A stretch of DNA of 64,000 nt from Albibacterium sp035514885 (GTDB lineage: Bacteria; Bacteroidota; Bacteroidia; Sphingobacteriales; Sphingobacteriaceae): positions 124,001 through 188,000 of the forward strand of contig NZ_DATJCH010000010.1 of NCBI RefSeq assembly GCF_035514885.1, written 5' to 3'. Below are positions 17,980-27,061 of this stretch, in pieces; position 1 is the first letter of the stretch; each line of letters begins with the position of its first letter. A program made the translations under genes and the position numbers. The notes under the pieces were generated by a model. That model saw only the letters and a program-made list of their open reading frames with translations, did no database searches and had not been told where the DNA came from.

Positions 17980-19170
17980 TTATTTAACTATTTTGGTGAT
18001 GAAGTCCTCATCTTCTTTAAAGTTTACCACCATTCCCGGCGCTATTTTCTGAAGGTTATTGGTAATTATTCTATCATTTGATGTTAGCCCTTCTCTAATG
18101 ATTCTCAAACCATTTGAGTGCAAAGGTCCCAAGGTTACGTTCTTGATTACTACCTCTTGGTTTTCTCCAAGTACATACACGTAACGTAAAGATTGATTAG
18201 TACCAATAATGTCGTCTGGAATCATGATTGCTTCGTGTTTTGCACTACCCAAAATCCTCACCTTACCGAACATTCCAGGCTCTAGTAAATTGTTTTCATT
18301 TTGAAGCACTGCGCGGAATTCTATAGTTCCCGAATGGTTATCAATTTCGTTATCTACAAAATCAAGTTTCCCTTCGTGTATAAAATCATCCTCATCTGCC
18401 AGTTCAATCTGTACTTGAACTCCTTCAGATCTAACTGCTCCTCGTTTCCCATCTCTTGCTAGTCTTACATATTTTAGATAATCAGATTCACTGCCTGAGA
18501 AATAAAAGTGAATCGGACTGGTTGCTACGATCGTTGTTAGCAAGGTTGAATTAGCACTACCTCCATCTATCAAGTTTCCCTCGTTAATTTTGTTCCTGCT
18601 CACTAAACCTGAAATGGGCGCTTTAACTTCTGTAAACTCTAAATTCAGTTTAGCATTATCAACTTTGGCCTGCGCTAATTGTATGCTAGCTTCTGAATGT
18701 GCTAAAGCCTGTTTCCTTCGGTCGTATTCTTCAGCAGATAGAGCTCCTGTTTCCCTCAATGACTCAACCCTCTTAAAATCATCTTGAGCAGCTTTTAAAG
18801 CAGCCTTTACCTGAGCGTAATTTGCTTTTGCTTCATCCAACTCAATTTTGAAAGGTCTTTGATCTATTACAAATAAAGTTTGTCCCTTCTCTACGTGCTG
18901 CCCATCAGTAAAGCTCACTTTTTTTAGAAACCCACTTACTCTTGCTCGAACTTCTACACGATTGTTTGCTTCAAACCTACCGGTATATTCATCCCACTCG
19001 GTGATCTTTTCATAAACCGGTAAAGAAGTTTCCACTGTCAAAGGTGCTACTTCAGGTATTGATACATCTTCTCCGTCTTTAGTCGCAAATGCAAAAACAC
19101 CTATTGATATAATCCCTAAACCAGCTAGCATAAGGATACTTTTTCTTTTTGTATTGAATTTAAATTTCAT
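17980..19170 (-). CDS. RND efflux periplasmic adaptor subunit
   Basis: The 396-residue protein has an N-terminal membrane anchor and no lipobox Cys, unlike the adaptor at the window start. Lipoyl halves (Val-Glu-Val-Arg-Ala-Arg-Val-Ser-Gly-Phe; Ala-Pro-Ile-Ser-Gly-Leu-Val-Ser) flank a coiled-coil hairpin (about 105-175). Beta-barrel and membrane-proximal domains follow, including Leu-Glu-Pro-Gly-Met-Phe-Gly-Lys-Val. It is the first gene of the pump operon. A -7-like TAATTTTG (minus strand, 19203-19210) lies 33 bases upstream but without a good -33. Confidence 0.93.
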   Translation of the reverse strand: MKFKFNTKRKSILMLAGLGIISIGVFAFATKDGEDVSIPEVAPLTVETSLPVYEKITEWDEYTGRFEANNRVEVRARVSGFLKKVSFTDGQHVEKGQTLFVIDQRPFKIELDEAKANYAQVKAALKAAQDDFKRVESLRETGALSAEEYDRRKQALAHSEASIQLAQAKVDNAKLNLEFTEVKAPISGLVSRNKINEGNLIDGGSANSTLLTTIVATSPIHFYFSGSESDYLKYVRLARDGKRGAVRSEGVQVQIELADEDDFIHEGKLDFVDNEIDNHSGTIEFRAVLQNENNLLEPGMFGKVRILGSAKHEAIMIPDDIIGTNQSLRYVYVLGENQEVVIKNVTLGPLHSNGLRIIREGLTSNDRIITNNLQKIAPGMVVNFKEDEDFITKIVK

Positions 19171-19314
19171 CTTAACTCTCTATTTGATTTTAATTTCTAA
19201 GACAAAATTACGGTGAGGCAGGGCATGCGATGTAACCATAATATTCGTAAGAATGACCAAAATCTAATGTGTATTGAAATTTCCAAACAAAAATTAGGGG
19301 GGAGGACGTAAAAC

Positions 19315-19349
19315 AAAAAGCCTGCAAAGTATTATTTTGCAGGCTTTTT
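19315..19349 (-). terminator. Intrinsic terminator of the ArsR-SRPBCC-DoxX-YdeI operon
   Basis: Arms AAAAAGCCTGCAAA and TTTTGCAGGCTTTTT flank a 6-base loop with a T-run. It lies downstream of the YdeI-like gene and before the RND adaptor gene on the same strand, insulating the two operons. Confidence 0.88.
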
Positions 19350-19413
19350 GAATGTTCAATTTGCTAGATCTTGTCGACTTACGACAAAACTGATTTATTA
19401 GTGCGAATTTTGT

Positions 19414-19998
19414 TTAATGATCATCTAACCCTTTGTTATCGAGTATTTTGGCGATGCATTTTTCAACTCTTGCTTTCCTTGTTTTGGATTGTTTTGCTTG
19501 ATTGAAGTAAAGAAGATACGCCTTCTGTCGTCCCGTTGTTAGGGAATAAAATGCTTTGTTCAATGCAGTGTTGTCGTCCAACATCTTTTGAAACTCTTCT
19601 GGAATAGGGTATTCACTCACGTTCTTTATTTCTACTTTCTTTCCCAATTTTTCATTTTCAATAGCTTCTTTGATGTAGGATTTGATAAAATCTCTCAATC
19701 TTATGATTTGCTCAATATTGGTGAATCTGATTTGTCTTGCAGACTGTACATTCTCAGATTGCTTTATCAAAATGTTTTTCGGATCTTTTAATAAAGCACC
19801 TTTATGAAACAGCAGAGCACAATATTCTTTAAAGCCATGAATGAGTACGATGTTTTTTCCTTGAAAAGTATAACAAGGGTGCATCCATTTGTAATCTTCT
19901 TCAAGAGATTTGTTTTCACAAACGATTTCACGCAATAAATGAAATTCGTCTTTCCATTTTTTCTCGTCTTTGAAAAATGTTTCTGCCTGTTCATTCAT
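19414..19998 (-). CDS. YdeI/OmdA-family protein (DUF1801-like plus C-terminal domain)
   Basis: The 194-residue protein has an N-terminal DUF1801-like domain (Trp-Met-His-Pro-Cys-Tyr-Thr-Phe-Gln-Gly-Lys-Asn-Ile-Val; Ala-Leu-Leu-Phe-His-Lys-Gly-Ala) and a C-terminal bacteriocin-protection/OmdA-like helical domain (Leu-Thr-Thr-Gly-Arg-Gln-Lys-Ala-Tyr). The function is not established. ATG 19998 gives the N-terminus usual for the family. ATG 20004 is equally possible, while an earlier ATG at 20064 would overlap DoxX. It is the last gene of the ArsR operon. Confidence 0.8.
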   Translation of the reverse strand: MNEQAETFFKDEKKWKDEFHLLREIVCENKSLEEDYKWMHPCYTFQGKNIVLIHGFKEYCALLFHKGALLKDPKNILIKQSENVQSARQIRFTNIEQIIRLRDFIKSYIKEAIENEKLGKKVEIKNVSEYPIPEEFQKMLDDNTALNKAFYSLTTGRQKAYLLYFNQAKQSKTRKARVEKCIAKILDNKGLDDH

Positions 19999-20008
19999 AA
20001 GCATTGGT

Positions 20009-20392
20009 TTATTTTTTATCAAAGATAATTTTTCTATCAGCTGGTCTGAAATACCAAGATACAACTGTTATCGATAATAATATTAGTGATGGAACAGCTT
20101 CGGTAAATGCTTGTCCAACTACTAGATGTGAAATAAAAGCTCCCGACATTGCAAAGAAAAAGCCTGCGTAGGCCCATTCTTTCAATAAGGGAAATTTCGG
20201 GATAAGAATAGTAACAACCCCTAGTAATTTCCATGCACCAAGTATACTTAAAAGATATAGTGGATAGCCTAACGAACTTACTATTTCATTATAACCCCCA
20301 ATTTGTAATAGTTGTTGTATACCGCCTGCGGTCATTCCAAATGACAGAAACACCGTTGTAGCCCAATAGATAATTTTGTTTCTTTTTGTCAT
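20009..20392 (-). CDS. DoxX-family membrane protein
   Basis: The 127-residue protein has four predicted transmembrane helices, with Tyr-Trp-Ala-Thr at the first and Gly-Gly-Ile-Gln-Gln-Leu-Leu-Gln-Ile-Gly-Gly-Tyr after it. This matches the small DoxX/DoxD-like integral membrane group. It lies 6 bases after the SRPBCC gene. ArsR-SRPBCC-DoxX clusters recur in Bacteroidota but their shared task is unknown. Confidence 0.83.
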   Translation of the reverse strand: MTKRNKIIYWATTVFLSFGMTAGGIQQLLQIGGYNEIVSSLGYPLYLLSILGAWKLLGVVTILIPKFPLLKEWAYAGFFFAMSGAFISHLVVGQAFTEAVPSLILLSITVVSWYFRPADRKIIFDKK

Positions 20393-20398
20393 ATTTCG

Positions 20399-20863
20399 TT
20401 ATTTTAATTTACTTATCATTTCTTGAAGTCTGTTGTGAGCCATATTAAGACCTTGTGCGAATGGCATTTGCATTAATTGGTTTCTGAACTCAATAGATTT
20501 AAACAGGATATGCATAGTAAGCTTGCTTGTGCCCTCTGTTAGTTTTTCAAACTCCAAATATTCAAGCTGAACAGGAAATGGTGTGTTCTCCATCTCAAAT
20601 GTTCTTGTGATTTTTTGATTGGGAATAAATTCGTGGATTGTACCATTTGCCCGAAAAACGATATTTCCATTATGCGAAGTTTCAAACGCATAATAACCAT
20701 GTTTTCTGTTTTCCATTTTTAGCACTTTCGTATTCATCCATTGTTCAAGAAGTGCAGGTTCCTGATATGCCTTAAACAGCAATTCCAGAGGCAAATCAAA
20801 CTCTCTTGTGATTATGATTTCCTGTTTGCCATCTTCGGCATTTATTTTTGTTTTTTGTTCCAT
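20399..20863 (-). CDS. SRPBCC (AHSA1-like) domain protein
   Basis: The 154-residue protein shows the START/Bet v1-like pattern of the Activator of Hsp90 ATPase homologue 1-like family: Ile-Ile-Thr-Arg-Glu-Phe-Asp-Leu-Pro-Leu-Glu-Leu-Leu-Phe-Lys-Ala and Leu-Leu-Glu-Gln-Trp near the N-terminus, and a long C-terminal helix ending in Met-Ile-Ser-Lys-Leu. It is probably a small-ligand-binding cup. It lies 2 bases after the ArsR gene. Confidence 0.87.
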   Translation of the reverse strand: MEQKTKINAEDGKQEIIITREFDLPLELLFKAYQEPALLEQWMNTKVLKMENRKHGYYAFETSHNGNIVFRANGTIHEFIPNQKITRTFEMENTPFPVQLEYLEFEKLTEGTSKLTMHILFKSIEFRNQLMQMPFAQGLNMAHNRLQEMISKLK

Positions 20864-20865
20864 TT

Positions 20866-21192
20866 TTACTTTTCTTTTGATTGATAGTTTTTCATAACAG
20901 CTTCCAATTTATTAAATCTATCATCCCACATTTTGCGGAACGGTTCAATAAATTCTGCCACATCTTTCATTTTTTTTGCATTTATATAATAATGTATTTC
21001 TCTGCCGCTTTGCTCTTGTTTCAGGAGTTCACACTCAGTAAGAATCTGTAGATGTTTTGAAACGGTTGGTCGTGCTGTGTTAAAGTTTGAAGCTATTGCA
21101 CCTGCAGTCATTGATTGCGTAGCAACTAACATAAGTATTGCTCGTCTAGTCGGATCGGCAATAGCTTGAAATACATCTCGTCTTAGATTCAT
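20866..21192 (-). CDS. ArsR-family winged-helix repressor
   Basis: The 108-residue protein opens with Phe-Gln-Ala-Ile-Ala-Asp-Pro-Thr-Arg-Arg-Ala-Ile-Leu, the ArsR hallmark. The recognition helix reads Ala-Arg-Pro-Thr-Val-Ser-Lys-His-Leu-Gln-Ile-Leu. No Cys-Val-Cys metal site is present, so it belongs to the metal-independent type that usually accompanies SRPBCC proteins. It heads the operon and likely represses it through the palindrome between its promoter elements. Confidence 0.9.
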   Translation of the reverse strand: MNLRRDVFQAIADPTRRAILMLVATQSMTAGAIASNFNTARPTVSKHLQILTECELLKQEQSGREIHYYINAKKMKDVAEFIEPFRKMWDDRFNKLEAVMKNYQSKEK

Positions 21193-21210
21193 TATGAAGT
21201 CATTTGGCTA

Positions 21211-21242
21211 CAAATATAAATGTAGACATTTAACTACGCAAA
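21211..21242 (-). promoter_or_regulatory. Promoter of the ArsR operon with embedded palindromic operator
   Basis: Read on the minus strand, TTTG (21239-21242), 20 bases, then TATATTTG (21211-21218) fits the Bacteroidota consensus exactly. Within the spacer and touching the -7 is TAAATGTAGACATTTA (21217-21232), a perfect 7-bp inverted repeat with a 2-base centre. A repressor bound there would block the polymerase. The remaining bases up to 21533 are AT-rich and show no gene. Confidence 0.75.
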
Positions 21243-21533
21243 TTTTTTAAAAAAAATGTTGATCTAGTATTTTTTTCTTATTGGTATTGTTTGTTGCCTA
21301 AAAGGTTCGTCTCAGATGTTTTTGATTAATAGTTCTTTGAAGGTATCTATGTAGCTTCATAATTATTGAATAAAGAGCTGTTTTGTTTAAATAAATGCCC
21401 ATCATGATATAAATTGAATAGTTTTTGAATCAAAATAAAGGCTGTTTTTTTATTTATTTGAAGCGTTTTTAGTAATTAACAAATACCAAAAATGAAAACA
21501 GTGAATTTATTTAATTGAATTGAAAAAAAAGAT

Positions 21534-24500
21534 ATGCGTAAAACAATACACTTGTTTCTAGTAATGATTATCGCTTTCAGTGTTAGTTGTAGCAGCAAGA
21601 AAAAGCTAAGTAATTCTGAGAATGTTGCAGACATAGGGTTGCAAAATGAAGATTTAGTAATACCTCGAAGAGCAGAGGTGTTATTTTTAGGAAATGAAAG
21701 CCAGCATCATGATTCTCAGAAATATGCTCCTTGGCTTTCCATTAAATTGTTTAAAAGTGGGATAAACCTAACCTATACCAATAGTTTATCTGACTTAAAT
21801 CAGGAAACTCTGGCAAAATTTGATGGTCTCATTATTTATGCAAATTACGATAGTATTTCACCAGAACAAGAGACCGCACTTCGCAATTTCGTTCAAAGTG
21901 GCAAAGGTTTGATTGCTTTACATTCGGCTGCCGGTTGTTTTAAAAACTCAGAGTGGTATATCAAAGCAATAGGTGGTCAATTCGCTTCTCATAGTGAAGG
22001 TAGTTTTAAAGCATCCATTGTAAATGCTGAACATCCTGTTATGAAAGATATCCCAGAGTTTACTACTTGGGATGAAACGTATGTACATAAAAACTTAAAT
22101 TCTGATATTACCGTTTTATCAGAAAGAGTAGAAGGCAACGTGCGAGAGCCTTATACTTGGGTACGGAACGAGGGAAAGGGTCGTGTGTTTTATACTGCGT
22201 ATGGGCATGAAGATAAAACTTGGACCAATTTAGGTTTCCTGGATTTGGTACGTAATGGTACTCTCTGGGCCATGGGGGATTTGGTAAGTAAGCAAATACA
22301 AGCCTTAAAAATTCCCAATGCCGATATTTATAATTCTGATACCATTGCAAACTATACCAAGCGGCATTTGGTACCTAAAATGCAAGAAGCATTAAGTCCA
22401 TCGGAATCTAATAAGCTTACACAAATACCTGTTGATTTTGATATTAAAGTATTTGCATCAGAGCCTGATATTCAGAATCCTATTGCAATGGCATGGGATG
22501 AAAAGGGGCGTTTATGGATTGTTGAATCTGTTGACTACCCGAATACATTTGTTGAAACCGATGGATTAGCAAATGATAGAATTAAAATATTAGAAGATAC
22601 GGACGGAGATGGTGTAGCGGATAAGTTTACTGTTTTTGCAGAAGATTTAAACATTCCAACCAGCATAACTTTCTCCAATGGGGGAGTATTGGTTACCATG
22701 GCGCCAGATATTGTATTTTTAAAAGATACAGATGGAGACGACATAGCTGATGTTAGACGGGTATTGATACACGGCTGGGGAAAAGGCGACACGCATGCTG
22801 GCCCTTCTAATCTGGTGTATGGATTTGATAATAAGATTTGGGGTGTCACCGGTTATTCTGGATTTAATGGAATGATAAATGGGAAGAAACAAGAGTTTTC
22901 TCAAGGGGTTTATCATTTTGATCCCAATGGTGAGAATTTTGAATATTTAGCATCTTCTAGTAATAATACGTGGGGTTTAGGGTTTACTGAGGATAACAAT
23001 GTGTTCCTTTCGACGGCCAACAATACACATAGTGCTTTCTATTCAATGCCTGAAAGGTTTTTGCAGCGGAAGTTACCTAAAGTGAAGGATGTCCCATTTA
23101 TTCAGGCTGTTCAAAAAATTGATGGCCATTATGATTTACATGCTCTAACTCCAAACTTGAGACAAGTGGATGTTGTGGGTGGTTTTACTGCTGCAGCTGG
23201 CCATCACTTTTATACAGCACGTAATTATCCTAAGGAATATTGGAATCGGATAGCGTTCGTATCTGAACCAACCGTTCGATTAATTCACAATGCTATTATC
23301 GAACCAGATGGAGCTGGTTTTACAGAAAAAGATGGTTGGAATCTAACGGCTAGCTCTGATGAATGGTATGGCCCTGTACAAGCTGAAGTAGGACCGGATG
23401 GAGCAGTATGGATCGCCGATTGGTATAATTTTATTATTCAACATAATGTTTTTGTGCCAGCACAGGCACCGTCAGATATGGTGCTTCCTGTTTCAACCAA
23501 GCAGCCTCATGGTCAAGGAAATGCATTTTCGAGTCCGCTGCGAGATATTAATCATGGAAGAATCTACAGAGTCGTATATAAAAATGCAAAAGAAAATAAA
23601 CCTCTGCATTTAAGTAAATCTGATTTACCGGGGTTGCTGTCGGCCTTGCAAAATGATAATAAGTTTTGGCGTACTACCGCACAACGTTTATTAGTTGAAT
23701 CAAAGAATAAAGCAGCTGCAACAGGTCTTTATGCAATTATCAACAATAGAAATGTTGATGAGATCGGGCTAAATAGTCCGGCGGTACATGCACTATGGAC
23801 TCTTCAAGGCTTGGGTTTATTAGATGGTTCGAATGAAGAAGCACAACAGGTTGTGATTTCTGCTATGTCTCATCCTGCTGCCGGAGTAAGAAAGGCAGCT
23901 GCCGAGGTGGCGTTGAAATCTGCCTCAAGCTTAGAAGCTTATAGAAGTAATAACTTGATGCAAGATCCTAATTTAAATACTCGATTAGCTGTGTTTGTTT
24001 CATTAGCTAGTTTTCCAATCTCTGATGAAGCCGGTGAGTTAATTTACAAAGCAAGTTTAGTTAAGGAAAATGAGGATGATAAATGGCTTTCTCAAGCCTT
24101 GTTTGCTGCAGCTGTTCAACATGAACAAAGTTTTCGTAAGGCAATAAAGGAAGAAAGTGTATTTACTAAGAGGATATTGCAAGCACTTGATAAAGAAGTG
24201 TATATCTTGGGGAGAAGAAATCGTTTACAATTTTCGCCGAACATAAGCGGTAAAGAATTAACAGTCACAACTTCAATAACTAAGAATGATGATAAAGTAT
24301 TAGAAGGAGTGATTTTTGCTCAAGGCGGACATGAGGATGGTTATGCTATTTTTATTGAAGCAGGAAAACTAATAATGCAAGTGAACCAAGAAGGAAAAGA
24401 GTACCGTGCAACTTCAACAGGAGCTTTGCCAACAGGGAAATTTGATGTCTTAGCGACCTTGGCTCAAAATGGAGACATTTTTTTAAGCATAAACGGGAAG

Positions 24501-25115
24501 CAGGTTGCAAAAAGTAAAGCGAAGGGATTGTTTAATGATGCGAAAGATTTTTATTATGCACGTTCTGGAGAAGATAGTGATAATGAATCCTTCAAGATTG
24601 GTAGCTACAATGGAAGATTTGAGTTTACAGGAAATATTCAGCAAGTAAAATTAGAGTTGAATAAACCTGATTTGGATATTAAAAAGTCAGAGCTTAAGAC
24701 TGTTGAGAAAACTGAATCCAATAATGAAACTGTTAAATCAACCACTATTGTATTGAAAGTAGTGAAAGATATTATGCAGTTTGATAAAAAGCTAATCTCA
24801 TTAAAAGCAGGACAAAAGGTAACTTTAATATTTGAGAATCCAGATGGGATGCTTCACAATCTGTTGATAATTAAACCTGGTAGCCTGCAGAAAGTAGGAG
24901 CTGCCGCTGACGAGTTATTGAGAAATCCCAAAGCAGCTGAGATGCAATATATCCCTAGAATCCCAGAAGTTCTTTATTCGACCAAGTTATTAGCAAGTGG
25001 AGAAAGCGATGTAATTGAGTTTACAGTTCCGACAACAACTGGAGATTATCCATTTGTATGTACATTTCCCGGACATTGGCGGGGCATGAATGGAATTATT
25101 CGAGTTGTAAAATAA
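21534..25115 (+). CDS. Multidomain lipoprotein: ThuA, PVC-type beta-propeller, HEAT-like, LamG-like, azurin
   Basis: The 1193-residue lipoprotein (Ser-Val-Ser-Cys at about residue 19) has five parts. ThuA-like glutamine-amidotransferase fold lies at about 45-250. A sorbosone/PVC-dehydrogenase-type beta-propeller lies at about 290-650, with two Asp-Thr-Asp-Gly-Asp calcium-like loops. HEAT-like helices lie at about 690-860. A LamG/DUF1080-like sandwich lies at about 890-1040. The last part is a cupredoxin with azurin-type copper ligands His1108, Cys1176, His1181 and Met1185 (Cys-x4-His-x3-Met). No CxxCH haem motif is present, though relatives often have one. It is likely a periplasm-facing sugar or polyol oxidoreductase with built-in electron transfer. 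It heads an operon with a second ThuA protein, an oxidoreductase and an isomerase. Confidence 0.85.
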   Translation: MRKTIHLFLVMIIAFSVSCSSKKKLSNSENVADIGLQNEDLVIPRRAEVLFLGNESQHHDSQKYAPWLSIKLFKSGINLTYTNSLSDLNQETLAKFDGLIIYANYDSISPEQETALRNFVQSGKGLIALHSAAGCFKNSEWYIKAIGGQFASHSEGSFKASIVNAEHPVMKDIPEFTTWDETYVHKNLNSDITVLSERVEGNVREPYTWVRNEGKGRVFYTAYGHEDKTWTNLGFLDLVRNGTLWAMGDLVSKQIQALKIPNADIYNSDTIANYTKRHLVPKMQEALSPSESNKLTQIPVDFDIKVFASEPDIQNPIAMAWDEKGRLWIVESVDYPNTFVETDGLANDRIKILEDTDGDGVADKFTVFAEDLNIPTSITFSNGGVLVTMAPDIVFLKDTDGDDIADVRRVLIHGWGKGDTHAGPSNLVYGFDNKIWGVTGYSGFNGMINGKKQEFSQGVYHFDPNGENFEYLASSSNNTWGLGFTEDNNVFLSTANNTHSAFYSMPERFLQRKLPKVKDVPFIQAVQKIDGHYDLHALTPNLRQVDVVGGFTAAAGHHFYTARNYPKEYWNRIAFVSEPTVRLIHNAIIEPDGAGFTEKDGWNLTASSDEWYGPVQAEVGPDGAVWIADWYNFIIQHNVFVPAQAPSDMVLPVSTKQPHGQGNAFSSPLRDINHGRIYRVVYKNAKENKPLHLSKSDLPGLLSALQNDNKFWRTTAQRLLVESKNKAAATGLYAIINNRNVDEIGLNSPAVHALWTLQGLGLLDGSNEEAQQVVISAMSHPAAGVRKAAAEVALKSASSLEAYRSNNLMQDPNLNTRLAVFVSLASFPISDEAGELIYKASLVKENEDDKWLSQALFAAAVQHEQSFRKAIKEESVFTKRILQALDKEVYILGRRNRLQFSPNISGKELTVTTSITKNDDKVLEGVIFAQGGHEDGYAIFIEAGKLIMQVNQEGKEYRATSTGALPTGKFDVLATLAQNGDIFLSINGKQVAKSKAKGLFNDAKDFYYARSGEDSDNESFKIGSYNGRFEFTGNIQQVKLELNKPDLDIKKSELKTVEKTESNNETVKSTTIVLKVVKDIMQFDKKLISLKAGQKVTLIFENPDGMLHNLLIIKPGSLQKVGAAADELLRNPKAAEMQYIPRIPEVLYSTKLLASGESDVIEFTVPTTTGDYPFVCTFPGHWRGMNGIIRVVK

Positions 25116-25146
25116 ATTTATTATTTTAATTATTTAATATTTAAAG

Positions 25147-25899
25147 ATGAGTTTTATTAAAATAAGATTATTCATTATCAGTTTGCTTAGTTCAACTGTA
25201 ATTCTATTTTCTTCCTGTTCTGGATTGAAAAATAGCAATGTAAAAACTAAGGCTTCAAATGATATTTTAGTTTTACTAGTTGGGGGAGGATCTTCTCATG
25301 ATTTTGATAAATGGTATAAGCAAGTTGATGTCCAAACGTTGATGAATGCTTCAAATATAAAAATGGATTACGTTGATGATGTAAGTCAAATTCTACACTA
25401 TTTACCCAACATAGATGTTTTGTTTTTGACCAATAATCAACCCATAAGTGATGCAGCTACTCGAGAAGCCATTTTAAGTTTTGTAGACTCAGGGAAAGGG
25501 CTTGTATTGGGCCATGCTGCACTTTGGTATAATTGGGAAGATTGGCCTGAATACAACAAGCTTTTGGTAAGTGGTGGTTCTAGAGGGCATGATGCCTATG
25601 GTGGTTTCGATGTGAAGGTTTTAGAAAAGAATCATCCCGTAACAGAAGGTGTACCTGAAAGTTTTCATTTAAAAGATGAACTATATTATTTTAAAGAGGA
25701 TTCAGCAGGTCCAGGAATAGAGGTTTTAGCAACGGCCAATCGAGCAGGCTCGACAGAAGTTTTCCCTTCTGTGTTTGTTGTTAAAAACCCAAATGCACGT
25801 ATTGTTGGGATTGCACTCGGGCATGATGCTGAATCACATGAGTTAAAAGCATATCAGTCTTTATTAATCAATGCTATTAAGTGGGTGGCGCGTAAGTAG
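25147..25899 (+). CDS. ThuA-domain lipoprotein
   Basis: The 250-residue lipoprotein (Phe-Ser-Ser-Cys near residue 24) is a stand-alone ThuA-like domain: Gly-Gly-Gly-Ser-Ser-His-Asp-Phe, Phe-Val-Asp-Ser-Gly-Lys-Gly-Leu-Val-Leu-Gly-His-Ala-Ala, and Ala-Leu-Gly-His-Asp-Ala-Glu-Ser-His. ThuA proteins belong to trehalose/sucrose 3-keto-sugar utilisation loci, and their exact reaction is not firmly defined. It lies 31 bases after the giant ThuA fusion, whose N-terminal domain it resembles. Confidence 0.87.
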   Translation: MSFIKIRLFIISLLSSTVILFSSCSGLKNSNVKTKASNDILVLLVGGGSSHDFDKWYKQVDVQTLMNASNIKMDYVDDVSQILHYLPNIDVLFLTNNQPISDAATREAILSFVDSGKGLVLGHAALWYNWEDWPEYNKLLVSGGSRGHDAYGGFDVKVLEKNHPVTEGVPESFHLKDELYYFKEDSAGPGIEVLATANRAGSTEVFPSVFVVKNPNARIVGIALGHDAESHELKAYQSLLINAIKWVARK

Positions 25900-25941
25900 C
25901 ACTTCGTTTATTACTAAATTTATTTAAAAACAACATTAATT

Positions 25942-27060
25942 ATGAATCAGAAAAAAATTTCAGTTGTCATTGTAGGTATGGGTTTTGGTAAAGAATTTAT
26001 TTCCATTTATCAATCTCACCCTCATATTAAAACTGTAGGAATATGTACACGAAATGAAAAAACGTTGAACGAGCTGAAGGCCCAATTTAACTTGGATAAT
26101 GATTTATGCTTTACAAATTTTGAGGATGTTTTAAAACGAGACGATGTTGATGCCATTCATATTGTAACCCCTGTTCCAGAACATGCTAAAATGACTCTAG
26201 CTTCTTTAAGATCAAATAAGCATACTGCTTGTACCATTCCGATGGCAATGACAGTAGAAGATTGTAAAGAAATTGTAGATGCCAAAAGGAAAGCAAATAA
26301 GGTATATATGATGATGGAAACCGCTTTGTATACCCGGGAGTTCTTATATGGATTGAAGTTGGCAGAAACCGGAAAGTTAGGTAGAATTCAATTTGTTAGA
26401 GGTTCGCATATTCAAGACATGAGTATGGAAGGATGGGCCGAATATTGGAAAGGCTTTCCACCAATGTTAAATGGAACTCATGCAATTTCACCTTTATTAA
26501 AAATTAATAATACAAAAGCTGAATCAGTAGTGTGTCATGGGTCTGGTAAATTATCGGACGATTTAGCCTCTCGTTATGGTTCACCTTTCGCTGTTGAAAC
26601 AGCTACGTTTAAATTGAAAGACTCCGATGTTGTAGCAGAAGCGACTCGTTCTCTTTTTGATGTTGTTCGTCAATACCGAGAGAGTTATGACGTTTATGGT
26701 GATAAAATGTCCTTTGAATGGGAGCAATTAGAAGACGAGAATCATGTGATTTTTGATGGTGGAGAAAATGCTGAGCGTATCAGTGTTCCTGATACAGATG
26801 AATTATTGATTAATGAAATTGCCCACTTTACGAAGCGTGAGAAGATAAGCGATCAAAACCATGTTTCTTTTTTACAAGGAGCTGGACATGGTGGGTCACA
26901 TCCTCATTTAGTTCAAGAATTTATAGCTGCAATTATTGAAGGAAGAGATTCTGCGGTAGATGCAGAACTTGCGGCCAATTATACATGTGCTGGTATTTGT
27001 GCGCATGAGTCTGCCATGAAAGGTGGAGAAAGAATAAGTATTCCTGACTTTGAATTATAA
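25942..27060 (+). CDS. Gfo/Idh/MocA-family NAD(P)-dependent oxidoreductase
   Basis: The 372-residue protein has an N-terminal Rossmann fold (Val-Ile-Val-Gly-Met-Gly-Phe-Gly-Lys-Glu-Phe, residues about 9-19). It has the family's Thr-Pro-Val-Pro-Glu-His-Ala step and a pseudo-catalytic region near His175-Ala-Ile. No signal peptide is seen, so it is cytoplasmic. Members oxidise or reduce sugars and inositols, often at C3. The isomerase gene starts immediately after it, and ThuA plus Gfo/Idh plus TIM-barrel isomerase is a recurring set in 3-keto-sugar metabolism. Confidence 0.9.
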   Translation: MNQKKISVVIVGMGFGKEFISIYQSHPHIKTVGICTRNEKTLNELKAQFNLDNDLCFTNFEDVLKRDDVDAIHIVTPVPEHAKMTLASLRSNKHTACTIPMAMTVEDCKEIVDAKRKANKVYMMMETALYTREFLYGLKLAETGKLGRIQFVRGSHIQDMSMEGWAEYWKGFPPMLNGTHAISPLLKINNTKAESVVCHGSGKLSDDLASRYGSPFAVETATFKLKDSDVVAEATRSLFDVVRQYRESYDVYGDKMSFEWEQLEDENHVIFDGGENAERISVPDTDELLINEIAHFTKREKISDQNHVSFLQGAGHGGSHPHLVQEFIAAIIEGRDSAVDAELAANYTCAGICAHESAMKGGERISIPDFEL

Positions 27061-27061
27061 T

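Noticed and set aside
21243..21533. Riboswitch upstream of the ThuA/azurin gene
   Set aside because: AT-rich with no stable conserved stems or terminator/antiterminator pair visible.
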